Shown one piece after another: positions 1-7,641 of a DNA stretch of 43,584 nt; the first letter of the stretch is position 1; each line of letters starts with the position of its first letter. A program made the translations under genes and the position numbers. The notes under the pieces are model-generated. The model saw only the letters and a list, made by a program, of their open reading frames with translations, was not told where the DNA came from and did no database searches. Origin of the DNA: Lentisphaerales bacterium (GTDB lineage Bacteria; Verrucomicrobiota; Kiritimatiellia; JAUXFM01); the NCBI GenBank assembly GCA_030622955.1, contig JAUXFM010000011.1, positions 1 through 43,584 on the forward strand. The letters run 5' to 3'.

Positions 1-107
1 TCCACTTCCAGAAAGCAGCCATACACGAGGGTCTTCCCTACCAGACCCTTATCTCCAGCGTTCTTCATAAGTACATCAGCGGACACATGGCAGAAAAAGC
101 AGGATGA
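1..107 (+). CDS. C-terminal end of a CopG/ribbon-helix-helix-type antitoxin (5' truncated)
   Basis: The frame is open from base 3 to a TGA at 105-107 and encodes 34 residues. They include the segment EGLPYQTLISSVLHKYISG, which matches the conserved C-terminal helix of CopG-like/BrnA-type antitoxins (typically 'G.PYQTLI...L..Y..G'). In that family the protein is a DNA-binding antitoxin that represses its own operon and neutralises a small toxin. The start and the DNA-binding strand lie outside the window. No toxin gene follows, so if there is a partner (for example BrnT-like) it must lie upstream. The assignment rests only on the C-terminal motif. Confidence 0.6.
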   Translation, partial: HFQKAAIHEGLPYQTLISSVLHKYISGHMAEKAG

Positions 108-195
108 TGGCACAATAAATTTCTGCACGGTATCGTCGCTAGCGCGCCGAACCGCGAGAATGACGTTGTGCACCGAGAAATGATCAAGAGGTAAC

Positions 196-1659
196 ATGAA
201 CTCCACACAAAACACTCCCAACATAGTATTTATCTTCACCGATGATCTTGGCTACGGTGACCTGTCCTGTTACGGCGCGACCAAGGTTAAGACTCCAAAC
301 ATCGATAGGATTGCCGCTCAGGGCCGAATGTTCACCGACGCACATTCGGCCTCGGCAGTCTGCACTCCATCGCGGTACGCCCTGTTGACAGGAGAATACC
401 CCTGCCGGAAGGCTGATCTTTGGGGGCCTGTGATGCTGAAAAACCCGTTGGTTGTCGATACCAAACGCCTAACTCTTGGTCAGATGATGAAGAATGCCGG
501 ATACGCGACCGCGTGTATCGGAAAATGGCATCTCGGATTTGGGGACACTGAACCTACGGACTGGAACACTCCGCTCAAACCGGGCCCACTTGAACTCGGA
601 TTTGACTATTTCTTTGGCATACCCGTTGTCAGCAGCCATCCGCCATTCGTTTATGTTGAAAACCATAACGTAGTCGGTTACGACCCGGATGATCCATTTG
701 TCTATGGCGAGACCGCAGAGACGCAGACGTTTCAGGAGAAAATGGGACTCGACTGGATCGGCGGCGCAAAGAAGTCCCATGAATTGTATGATGACCGGAT
801 GCTTGGTACGACCATAGCAAATAGGGCCGTCGAGTGGCTTCGCGAGCAGAAAGACAACCCGTTCTTTCTGTATCTGCCTACTCCGCACATTCATCATCCG
901 TTCACACCTGCCGAGCGATTCGTTGGCACGAGCGAGTGTGGCCGCTACGGCGATGCCATCCACGAACTCGACTGGATGGTCGGCGAAGTCATGAACACCC
1001 TCGAAGAGATGAGGGTTGCAGACAATACTCTCCTTATCTTCACCAGCGATAATGGTGGCATGCTTAATCAGGGCGGACAGGACGCCTGGAGAGCGGGTCA
1101 CCATATGAACGGCGATCTCTTCGGGTTCAAGTTTGACGCCTGGGAAGGGGGCCACCGGATTCCGTTCATCGCGCGTTGGCCTGGGAAGATAGAGCCAGGA
1201 ACACGCTCAGACGAATTGATCTCTATTATTGATATGCTTGCATCGTTTGCGTCGGTAACCGGCCAGGATCTACCCGAAGGCGCGGGGCCTGACAGCATCG
1301 ATGTGCAGGAAGCACTGTGTGGCGAACCGCAGGCTCCGCTCAGAGAAAATCTTGTATTGGCGCCATTCAGCAGTACGCATTTGGGAATCCGCAGTGGCGA
1401 TTGGATGTACATTCCCGCGCAGGGCGGCGGAGGCTTTGCAGCTGAGAAACTTGGCGAGCATGCGTTTGGTGGCCCAGCAGCCACTATGTTTACCGGTCGC
1501 CCCAATAGCGATATTGAGAACGGAAAGCTGAAAGAACACGCCCCCCCGGCTCAGCTCTATAACCTGAAGAACGACCCATATCAAACCACCAACCTTCATG
1601 ATAGACTGCCAGAAAAGGTAGAGGAACTTCAGATGCTCTTAGCCGAGGAGACGGCTTGA
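196..1659 (+). CDS. Sulfatase (arylsulfatase A family, S1), no signal peptide
   Basis: 487-residue alkaline-phosphatase-superfamily sulfatase that hydrolyses sulfate esters. The N-terminal metal-binding block NIVFIFTDDLGYGDL (residues 9-23) carries the Asp pair for Ca2+. The sulfatase signature CTPSR at residues 56-60 places the cysteine that becomes formylglycine at C56. Later conserved pieces are GKWHLG (about 109-114), FLYLPTPHIHHPF and FTSDNGG (the second metal site). Length is normal for the family. There is no signal peptide, unlike the two Tat-exported sulfatases near 30 kb, so this copy may be cytoplasmic. The start has a good ribosome site (AGAGG, 4 nt before ATG). Substrate unknown; nearby GH29-like and GH20 genes hint at a sulfated glycan. 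Confidence 0.93.
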   Translation: MNSTQNTPNIVFIFTDDLGYGDLSCYGATKVKTPNIDRIAAQGRMFTDAHSASAVCTPSRYALLTGEYPCRKADLWGPVMLKNPLVVDTKRLTLGQMMKNAGYATACIGKWHLGFGDTEPTDWNTPLKPGPLELGFDYFFGIPVVSSHPPFVYVENHNVVGYDPDDPFVYGETAETQTFQEKMGLDWIGGAKKSHELYDDRMLGTTIANRAVEWLREQKDNPFFLYLPTPHIHHPFTPAERFVGTSECGRYGDAIHELDWMVGEVMNTLEEMRVADNTLLIFTSDNGGMLNQGGQDAWRAGHHMNGDLFGFKFDAWEGGHRIPFIARWPGKIEPGTRSDELISIIDMLASFASVTGQDLPEGAGPDSIDVQEALCGEPQAPLRENLVLAPFSSTHLGIRSGDWMYIPAQGGGGFAAEKLGEHAFGGPAATMFTGRPNSDIENGKLKEHAPPAQLYNLKNDPYQTTNLHDRLPEKVEELQMLLAEETA

Positions 1660-1681
1660 ACAAGAAGACACGCACAACAAT

Positions 1682-1719
1682 CTCCTGCAGGCGACGTCCT
1701 AAAGGCCGCGCCTGAGGAG
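1682..1719 (+). terminator. Bulged hairpin after the sulfatase, terminator-like but without a T-run
   Basis: Arms CTCCT-(G)-CAGGCG and CGCCTGAGGAG pair over 11 bp with one bulged G, around a loop of about 15 nt. It begins 22 nt after the sulfatase stop. No U-tract follows, so it may be a 3'-end stabiliser or a Rho-assisted end rather than a classic intrinsic terminator. Confidence 0.4.
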
Positions 1720-1738
1720 TAGCGTTGGATGTGAAAAG

Positions 1739-2290
1739 ATGAAGAAATGGATAATCATCATTGTGCTGGCAGTTGTGGTTGCGCTCGGCACATGCGTGCT
1801 CATGTCGGTCCGCAAGTCAGGATCGCTCGAGTTGTGGGTTGAAGATTGTCTCTCAGCACTCATGAGTGGAGATCGCACGGTTGCCGTCTTGAATATCGAG
1901 AAGTCTCGACGCACCTCCCTCGACTTCACCATCCGATCCCACACGCCATGGGAAACCTACCGTTTCGATATTGTTGGTGAAGACATAGAGCTTGAGAAGC
2001 ATCCCATCTGGCAGACGGAAGTCGACATCATTGTCAGCAATCGCGGCCCCCTTTCGTTTGAGTATCCCGATCCCACATGGGTTTACTCAACGACGAATAC
2101 ACACCAGAAGGCGTTGGCTGTGAGGCCTGACACCGCTGTTCCTGTATACTCCGGACCATTTCGTGGTTTTGCTCTCAGCATGCAACCCGACGGCAAGAAG
2201 ACGAGGGTCACTTTGCAGATCAAGTTTTCAGAAGAACTGACAACACGAGACCAATTCCGGTTTCATGCTGTATGGTCCGATGGGCCGTAA
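1739..2290 (+). CDS. Membrane-anchored protein of unknown function
   Basis: 183 residues; I do not recognise the family. The N-terminus is a short Lys-containing head followed by one strongly hydrophobic helix (residues 3-23, IIIIVLAVVVALGTCVLM). The rest should therefore lie outside the cytoplasmic membrane, either on an uncleaved anchor or after cleavage. A Cys at residue 19 is not preceded by a good lipobox (LGTC), so a lipoprotein is less likely. The remainder is hydrophilic with alternating beta-like segments. The start ATG is weakly supported: GGA lies about 9 nt upstream. It sits between a sulfatase and a GH29-like gene, with hairpins in both flanking gaps, so it may be its own transcription unit. 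Confidence 0.6.
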   Translation: MKKWIIIIVLAVVVALGTCVLMSVRKSGSLELWVEDCLSALMSGDRTVAVLNIEKSRRTSLDFTIRSHTPWETYRFDIVGEDIELEKHPIWQTEVDIIVSNRGPLSFEYPDPTWVYSTTNTHQKALAVRPDTAVPVYSGPFRGFALSMQPDGKKTRVTLQIKFSEELTTRDQFRFHAVWSDGP

Positions 2291-2319
2291 GGAAAGGACA
2301 TCCAACAAACAAAAACATG

Positions 2320-2350
2320 GAGCATATTTGCTCTTACGCGCAAAATGCTC
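2320..2350 (+). terminator. Bulged hairpin between the anchored protein and the GH29-like gene
   Basis: GAGCAT-(A)-TTTGC pairs with GCAAAATGCTC over 11 bp with one bulge, around an 8-nt loop. It lies 30 nt after the upstream stop and 28 nt before the downstream ATG. No T-run follows. It could separate transcripts or act in the leader of the GH29-like gene. Confidence 0.4.
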
Positions 2351-2378
2351 ATGTTGAACGTCAGTTTGGGAGGAAAAC

Positions 2379-3404
2379 ATGAATAAACAATACTGGTTAA
2401 TAATCCTTGTGATGGTCTCAGCGTCATTTATGGGCTCAAATGTTTTTGCCAAGAATACAAAAAACGTAAACACACAAAACCGGGCATCATGGATGGAAGG
2501 CCAATGGGGCTTTCGCTTCAACTTGCCGGGCATGAAACATCCTGAAACATTGGCTGATTTTGATGTGCAAACAATGATAAATCAGATCAAGATCCTCGAC
2601 ACGGCCAAATGGGTTCAGATCAACATCACACAGGGTGCCAATGGTTCTTTTTTTACGTCTCCGCATGATAGTCTGGCCAAACATGTATCCCAAGACATTG
2701 TTCCCAACCGCGATCTCTTCGGAGAAATGCTGGATGCATTAATTGCTGAGGGATACAAGGTCCACGTATATTTTGCCACAGAGGGGCCCACAATGAGCAA
2801 GCACCCGGATAAAGCGCTTCCCGGCGTGATAGGCAAATGGAAGAAATATGCAAAATCATTGAAAATGACACCTAACCAAGCTGTCGCTGAGATTATTGTG
2901 AAGAAATATTCATTGCGTTATGGAAAGAAGATATCTGGATGGTGGTTTGATCATGCGAAATATGGTGACATCACATTGCTGGCAAAAGCAGCACTGGCTG
3001 GAAATCCACAGGCCGCCCTCACATTCAACGTGGGTGCATCTCCCAAGCTTTTGACTTGTCCGGAATCTGACTTCACCTCCGGTCACCCGACTCCGATGAA
3101 GAAGCAGCCTCCCTCATGGAAAGGTAATGAAGTGGCAATAAAGCTCATTGAAAAAAACAACTATATCGATGGCTCCCTTGGACATTTTTTTCCTCCGTTG
3201 CAGATAAAATGGACACAAGGTGAACCAGCTTTCAAAACAAAACAGGCAGTCGACTGGACAACAAGAATTGTCAGGGCTGGTGGAGCTATAACCTGGGCTG
3301 TTGCTCTTGCCGACACAAATCAACAGGATGCTCCCCTTGCTTCAGTTCAATTCGAGCAATTGAAGGCGATAAATGAAGCAGTCAGACAATTGAAGAAAAA
3401 CTGA
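2379..3404 (+). CDS. Secreted glycoside hydrolase, alpha-L-fucosidase-like (GH29-related)
   Basis: 341 residues with a clear signal peptide (hydrophobic 5-20, likely cleavage after FAK or VFA near residue 24), so it is exported. The central block ISGWWFDHAKYGD (residues 185-197) resembles the GH29 fucosidase nucleophile region, in which the Asp of 'W.D' is catalytic (candidate D191). The preceding helix-strand pattern with a growing 'GYKVHVYFATEG' strand fits a TIM barrel. The protein is shorter than most GH29 enzymes and lacks the usual C-terminal beta-sandwich, so the exact family is unsure; it could be a distant barrel hydrolase. The ribosome site GGGAGG, 5 nt before ATG, is strong. Base composition is more AT-rich than the neighbours, consistent with accessory origin. 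Confidence 0.6.
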   Translation: MNKQYWLIILVMVSASFMGSNVFAKNTKNVNTQNRASWMEGQWGFRFNLPGMKHPETLADFDVQTMINQIKILDTAKWVQINITQGANGSFFTSPHDSLAKHVSQDIVPNRDLFGEMLDALIAEGYKVHVYFATEGPTMSKHPDKALPGVIGKWKKYAKSLKMTPNQAVAEIIVKKYSLRYGKKISGWWFDHAKYGDITLLAKAALAGNPQAALTFNVGASPKLLTCPESDFTSGHPTPMKKQPPSWKGNEVAIKLIEKNNYIDGSLGHFFPPLQIKWTQGEPAFKTKQAVDWTTRIVRAGGAITWAVALADTNQQDAPLASVQFEQLKAINEAVRQLKKN

Positions 3405-3570
3405 ACAAGGCACTGCATGGTATTGCCGCTAGGCGCACCAGCAAGCAATCGGGCATGCCCGGCACACACAAGATGAATCCAGCATATTGTCGCTGGCGCG
3501 GAACATTCTGATTCACGACGTTCGGCAAAAGAAATATTGAAACAGGAAAAAGGAATGATAGTATAGCGGC

Positions 3571-3939
3571 ATGGGTACGTTCCACATAGGCTGCAAGATT
3601 GAGAATCACGTGCATCGTACAAAGGGCATTCGTATAGCGAAGGCCCTTGTCGACACGGGAAGTGAGTATACTTGGATTCCGAGTTCGAAACTCCAGAAAA
3701 TCGGTGTGACTCGCGAGAAGAAGGATCTTCGCTTCATCATGGCTAACGGCAATGTCGTTACCCGAAACGTTGGGTTCGCTATCATTCGCGTCGGCAAGGA
3801 ATTCACGATCGACGAGGTCGTTTTCGCCGAGCCCGGTGACATGGCGTTGCTCGGAGCGCGAACCCTGGAAGGTCTCAACCTCATGGTCGACTCTGCACGC
3901 AAGAAACTTGTCGCCGCCGGTCCTCTCCCAGCCGCTTAA
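3571..3939 (+). CDS. Retropepsin-like aspartic protease domain protein
   Basis: 122 residues forming a single clan AA aspartic-protease domain. The catalytic motif LVDTGSEYTWIP (residues 27-36, active Asp28) is followed by the flap-like central strands and the C-terminal hydrophobic-Gly motif LLGARTLEGLNLMVD (93-107), as in retropepsin-like single-domain proteins that work as homodimers. It has no signal peptide and no retroelement genes around it, so it belongs with the cellular bacterial 'clan AA' proteins, whose substrates are generally unknown. The start is uncertain: the closest Shine-Dalgarno-like AAGGA is about 20 nt upstream of the ATG. Confidence 0.75.
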   Translation: MGTFHIGCKIENHVHRTKGIRIAKALVDTGSEYTWIPSSKLQKIGVTREKKDLRFIMANGNVVTRNVGFAIIRVGKEFTIDEVVFAEPGDMALLGARTLEGLNLMVDSARKKLVAAGPLPAA

Positions 3940-3956
3940 CCATCTGCCGAACAAAA

Positions 3957-3972
3957 CAATCGAGAACGATTG
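3957..3972 (+). terminator. Small hairpin after the aspartic protease
   Basis: CAATCG-AGAA-CGATTG forms a perfect 6-bp stem with a 4-nt loop, 17 nt after the protease stop. No T-run follows, so it is only a weak terminator candidate. Confidence 0.3.
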
Positions 3973-4033
3973 GGAATAGCTGCGCCATTTCAAGCGTCTC
4001 ATTGTCAACGTTCGCATAAAGGAAACAAACACC

Positions 4034-4318
4034 ATGGAAAATGATTCGAGCAATGCGATGGTTGTCGTGTTTGCCGCAATTGTGGCAATTCTCTTCTGGG
4101 GCGGCGCGGCTTAGCTACTGTTCTATGTCCCTGTCCAGGGGGAAATGCTGGCTGATTTTGGAGAACCTCTTTCGTCGGGCATGCAGATCCAACTGAACGC
4201 CAGCAACTTTCTCAAGAGATATGCGTTGTTCCTGTCACCGATCTTTTTGATCATTGCTGCGTTGCCGTTCCATTTGTCGTCAAGCAACAATTGGGCGAGC
4301 AGAGCTTCTGTATGTTGA
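4034..4318 (+). pseudogene. Broken membrane protein, resembling the N-terminal part of a type II secretion F-like protein
   Basis: The ATG at 4034 has an AAGGA ribosome site about 9 nt upstream and opens a 26-codon frame ending at an in-frame TAG (4112-4114) just after a transmembrane segment. The same frame continues without interruption for 67 codons, with segments FYVPVQGEMLADFG and NFLKRYALFLSPIFLI, to a TGA at 4316-4318. Read through the amber codon this is one two-helix membrane protein. The pattern (W-G-G, V-P, M-ADFG, then a second helix) resembles small T2SS F-domain proteins in PVC genomes. The amber codon, plus the abrupt fusion with the GH20 remnant at about 4290-4312, indicate decay. 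The family call is tentative. A functional 26-residue peptide is an alternative. Confidence 0.4.
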
Positions 4319-5402
4319 ACGTATTTCATTGGCACCTCACAGATGATCAGGGATGGCGAATTGAAATTAAGAAATATCCCAAACTGACGGAAATTGGATC
4401 CAAACGTTCTGCAACACCAATTCCGTCAAATCGCAAGAGATTAGACGGGACCCCATACGAAGGGTTCTATACCCAGGAAGAGATCAAAGACGTTGTCGCT
4501 TATGCCGCTGAGCGTTTCATCAGGGTTATGCCCGAAATTGAAATGCCAGGGCACTCGGGTGCCGCTTTAGCAGCCTATCCAGAGCTGGGTTGCACAGGAG
4601 GTCCGTATGAGGTCCGTCAACGATGGGGTATCGGCAAAGATGTCTATTGCGCAGGAAACGGAAATGTATATGTTTTTCTAGAAAATGTGCTGGCAGAAGT
4701 TCTCGACTTATTTCCAAGCGGATTTATCCACATTGGTGGTGATGAATGCCCAAAAGACAGGTGGAAGACCTGTAGCAAATGCCAAGCGATGATTAAGCAA
4801 GAAGGATTACATGGCGAGCACGAGTTACAGAGCTACTTCATAAAAACAATTGGGGAATTCCTCGCCAAGAAGAATCGACGTCTTATTGGATGGGATGAAA
4901 TCCTAGAGGGGGGGGGCTTGCCCCAAATGCCGCGGTCATGAGCTGGAGAGGGACCGGAGTTAAACGCGCTACAGCCGTTGCGACGGCGGGACATGATGTG
5001 GTTATGTCACCTGGTAGTCATTGCTATTTTGACAAATACCAATCGCGACACAAGAAGTCCGAGCCTCCGGCCATAGGCGGATTCTTGCCACTTAGTAAGG
5101 TTTACTCTTTCAACCCAATCCCAAAAAAGCTTCCACCAGCTAAAGTCGGACACATCCTTGGAGCACAAGGCAATGTATGGACAGAATACATCCCCAATAG
5201 TAAACAGGTAGAATACATGGCGTTTCCGCGTGCATGTGCTCTTTCCGAAGTGTTGTGGTCAGCACCTGAGTTACATAACTATGATGATTTCTTGAGGCGA
5301 CTTGAGCCGTCGTTGCGGCGCCTTAGATTACTGAAGGTTAATTTCAGAAATCCGAGGATGGATATTAAAACTCTCCGACAAAAGAATTCACCTGACAAAT
5401 AA
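4291..5402 (+). pseudogene. Beta-N-acetylhexosaminidase (GH20) remnant: 5' truncated and frameshifted
   Basis: The reading starts in the middle of the GH20 barrel at LNVFHWHLTDDQGWRIEIKK. The N-terminal GH20b domain, any signal peptide and the first barrel strand are missing. Catalytic HIGGDEC is intact (Asp151/Glu152 counting from 4291). Frame 1 ends at a TGA at 4939-4941. The second half continues from 4938 in another frame with MSWRGTG and NVWTEYI, ending at 5402. The break lies at a run of nine G (4908-4916): adding one G or removing two restores EGGLAPNAAVMSWRG, the expected family sequence. GH20 enzymes release terminal GlcNAc or GalNAc. With the 5' deletion it is almost certainly non-functional, although the G-run shift alone could be a sequencing error. 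Confidence 0.85.
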
Positions 5403-5427
5403 TGGGCATGCCATTATTTGCAGGTGA
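5388..5427. repeat. 40-nt near-perfect palindrome over the stop codon of the GH20 remnant
   Basis: The arm TCACCTG-(A)-CAAATAATGG pairs with CCATTATTTG-CAGGTGA, giving 17 bp with a single bulged A, around the 5-nt loop GCATG. It contains the GH20 stop codon. As RNA it is a very stable hairpin, but it lacks a T-run. It may be a terminator, or a scar or end of a mobile or repeat element, given the truncated gene on one side and an orphan segment on the other. Confidence 0.6.
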
Positions 5428-5722
5428 TCCTGGACCTCTGTGCCGGGCATGGCGCGGCACTTACGAAGTGAAACTCCCCGTTCCTGGTATAGGAGAAGCC
5501 GAAGGGCAACTGCGTCACCGCGAGGTAGATGTCAGCCGAGGGCATAGCAGTCGACGGAAATGAGCCGGGGGATGTCGACAACCCGTGTAAACGAAGAAAC
5601 CGGAGAGGATTCACCACGACAAAGGCCTGAACCGCATACAGGGCTAATAGCTTCATCGAACGTCGATCTGTGAATCTTCGCAGAGAGGGCAGAAAGCCCG
5701 AGGTTAAAAAAGCGCTGCCAAC
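5428..5722. other. Intergenic segment with no recognisable gene
   Basis: Nearly 300 bp between the palindrome and the tRNA-Leu. A minus-strand open frame runs across it into the tRNA gene (5752 down to 5414, 112 codons), but its sequence shows no family I know and its N-terminus is encoded by tRNA sequence, so I do not call it. Two GTCGAC hexamers are present. A T6 run just downstream of the tRNA 3' end (minus strand, near 5706-5711) could help end tRNA transcription. The segment could be degenerate repeat or element sequence. Confidence 0.4.
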
Positions 5723-5808
5723 TGGTGCTCGGGAGAGGACTTGAACCTCCACAGCCTTGCGGCTACTAGACCCTTAATCTAGCGCGTCTGCCATTCCGCC
5801 ACCCGAGC
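5723..5808 (-). tRNA. tRNA-Leu, anticodon AAG
   Basis: A complete class II tRNA including an encoded CCA (5723-5725). The acceptor GCTCGGG/CCCGAGC pairs perfectly. The D-stem is GCG/CGC. The anticodon stem CTAGA/TCTAG encloses the loop TTAAGGG, so positions 34-36 are A-A-G (complement of 5773-5775). The variable arm AGCC-GCAA-GGCT and T-loop TTCAAGT follow. The long variable arm and G36/G37 fit leucine. A34 would need deamination to inosine for wide decoding; bacterial Leu tRNAs normally carry GAG, UAG, CAG, UAA or CAA. Confidence 0.92.
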
Positions 5809-5824
5809 GCAGAAAGGAAACAGG

Positions 5825-5853
5825 AATATAATGGGTGCGTCCGTGCGGTTCAA
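5825..5853 (-). promoter_or_regulatory. Sigma-70-type promoter for tRNA-Leu
   Basis: On the minus strand, TTGAAC (complement of 5848-5853), a 17-bp spacer and TATATT (complement of 5825-5830). Transcription would start near 5817, a few bases before the tRNA 5' end at 5808. The box sits in the short gap directly after the stop of the upstream gene. Confidence 0.6.
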
Positions 5854-5856
5854 GCT

Positions 5857-7488
5857 TTAGTCGCCAATTCTAAAGCGAATCTCATGAACTGACCCGCTCG
5901 CAACAAACTCAAGCTCGAGTCGCTCTGCCCCGGAAAGGGCCTGTATCCGCTTTTTTATGGCTTTGAGCTTCTCGCGCTGATCCCGTTTTTTCGCTGTCGT
6001 CGGACGCACCTGCAAAGCCAGGATATCGGGCAAAACAGCAAATGCATCACCAGTCTTCGCAAGATCAGACCAGCCATAAGCAGCGCATTCCGATTCTTCC
6101 AGACCCGCCATCCACTGCGCTTCCACCGGCACCTCGTCCCACGGTGTCAGCAAACCCTCGAGCAGCCCACGCAACACACCATAGTTGCTCGAAACAATCA
6201 GCCACCCACCACAGACGGTGTAACCAACCGTTTCATCTACCTTGAACTGCGCATAATCACTCTCAGCCGCACTCTCAATCGAAACAACCGTATGATGCCC
6301 GACACGCAATGGATGCGGGATCAGCTTCCAGCCATGCACGTTGTTCAGGTTGCTCAACAGGTCAGACATCGCGGCCACCGACTCCTCAACACTCTTAACC
6401 TGTACAGCCAACAACAAGGTCGGAACCTTTGTCCCCTTGATCTGATCACTGTAATTCCCACCAAACAACGTACGGAGCCGCCCAGAATTTTCGCCAGTCA
6501 ACACAGCGGCCAATACATAAGGATTCTTAACAAGATGCTCAGTAAGCAAGGCATCCGCTTCTCCAATCCAACGTATTCGCGCACACTCAATGTGCGGCCT
6601 GACAACATTCCAGGGCGCAACAATCATCGCGTCTGGCTTGTCTCCAAGCAGCTGACGCGGAAAAGCGAGATCCAGGCCATCGGCCAGCGATAAGGGCCCT
6701 GATTGCACAGGCGCCCAACGTAACATGCCATCAATCGCTTCACCATCGACAACACGACAACTATAGGAAACGAAGAAGGGCAGGGCGCAAGTGCCGGGTG
6801 ACGCGATATAGGAGCGATAGAAGCCTTTTACTGTGTCGGTTTCATTCCACAATTCCTGAACATCTGCCAGGCAAGGTGTAGTTCTCAATGACCCCGTGGC
6901 CGCGACACCTTCAATGATCACCATTGACTCATGGAAGATATCGAGCATGTAGGCTACGGCGCCGGGATCGGTGGACAAACAGGCGAGCAACATTCCGTCA
7001 ACAACCGCGAAAGAAAAGCGCCTGCCCGATTCATCGACCACCTTTTTTGAGTGCCAGATTTTGTAGCGCCCCTCATCTTCTACCCGTTCAACCCCCTTAA
7101 CCAGGCCCAGGTTCAGGGCGCACCGAAAAAACTGGCTTTTCCCGCCCAACCAGCTGCCGAAGAACCAGGTTGCGTCCGCGTCGGGGCCAAATGATGGCGA
7201 ATATGCCGCCACAATCCGTTTTCCGCCAACCTTGTCGAGCCAGCTCCCAATACCCGAGACGGCATCAGCGTCGACCAGCTCATGATCAAGCAGCATCTGC
7301 TGAAAGAGCGGACCATCCGCAATTTCTCCCCAGTCCTCGGACATGTTATCGACAACACAGAGGAAACGAACATTCGCAGGAAATGCGGAATACAGATGCG
7401 GCCCATTAAAAGGGAAACAGAACACCCACAGCACACCTAGCACTGCGGAAAGAGAAGAAACAATGCGTACTGTCAGACGATGCTTCAT
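5857..7488 (-). CDS. Membrane-anchored DUF3352-like protein of unknown function
   Basis: 543 residues from the ATG at 7488; a TTG at 7545 would add 19 residues. Neither has a clear ribosome site, and I prefer the ATG because it gives a normal K/R head before the hydrophobic helix (about residues 9-27, VRIVSSLSAVLGVLWVFCF). The rest is predicted to be extracytoplasmic. Repeated alpha/beta sections with 'GGKRIVAAYSP', 'VVDGMLLACLSTDPGAVAYML' and 'VCGGWLIVSSNYGVLRGLL' resemble DUF3352-type proteins, whose function is unknown. The C-terminus is a basic coiled region followed by two strands. It is downstream of pyrK-pyrD on the same strand, but the 150-bp gap argues against obligatory co-transcription. 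Family membership is a resemblance only. Confidence 0.65.
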   Translation of the reverse strand: MKHRLTVRIVSSLSAVLGVLWVFCFPFNGPHLYSAFPANVRFLCVVDNMSEDWGEIADGPLFQQMLLDHELVDADAVSGIGSWLDKVGGKRIVAAYSPSFGPDADATWFFGSWLGGKSQFFRCALNLGLVKGVERVEDEGRYKIWHSKKVVDESGRRFSFAVVDGMLLACLSTDPGAVAYMLDIFHESMVIIEGVAATGSLRTTPCLADVQELWNETDTVKGFYRSYIASPGTCALPFFVSYSCRVVDGEAIDGMLRWAPVQSGPLSLADGLDLAFPRQLLGDKPDAMIVAPWNVVRPHIECARIRWIGEADALLTEHLVKNPYVLAAVLTGENSGRLRTLFGGNYSDQIKGTKVPTLLLAVQVKSVEESVAAMSDLLSNLNNVHGWKLIPHPLRVGHHTVVSIESAAESDYAQFKVDETVGYTVCGGWLIVSSNYGVLRGLLEGLLTPWDEVPVEAQWMAGLEESECAAYGWSDLAKTGDAFAVLPDILALQVRPTTAKKRDQREKLKAIKKRIQALSGAERLELEFVASGSVHEIRFRIGD

Positions 7489-7641
7489 GGTCAGTTGACG
7501 AAGTCGCTGCAACTCCGAAATGCGAATATCTCTAAATAGGTCCAAATGTTCTAAACAAGCAGTTGGACTCTGCGTTTACCGACAAATTCCCGGTACCTGG
7601 TTTCATGCTTGGCACATTCGTGCCTGTTTTGGATTCCGGAA

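Noticed and set aside
469-1155. Long minus-strand open frame (228 codons) opposite the first sulfatase
   Set aside because: It is antisense to a well-supported sulfatase and its translation has no domain pattern; it is a by-product of the sulfatase codon pattern.
5414-5752. Minus-strand 112-codon frame between GH20 remnant and tRNA-Leu
   Set aside because: Its first codons are inside the tRNA gene and the sequence matches no family I know.
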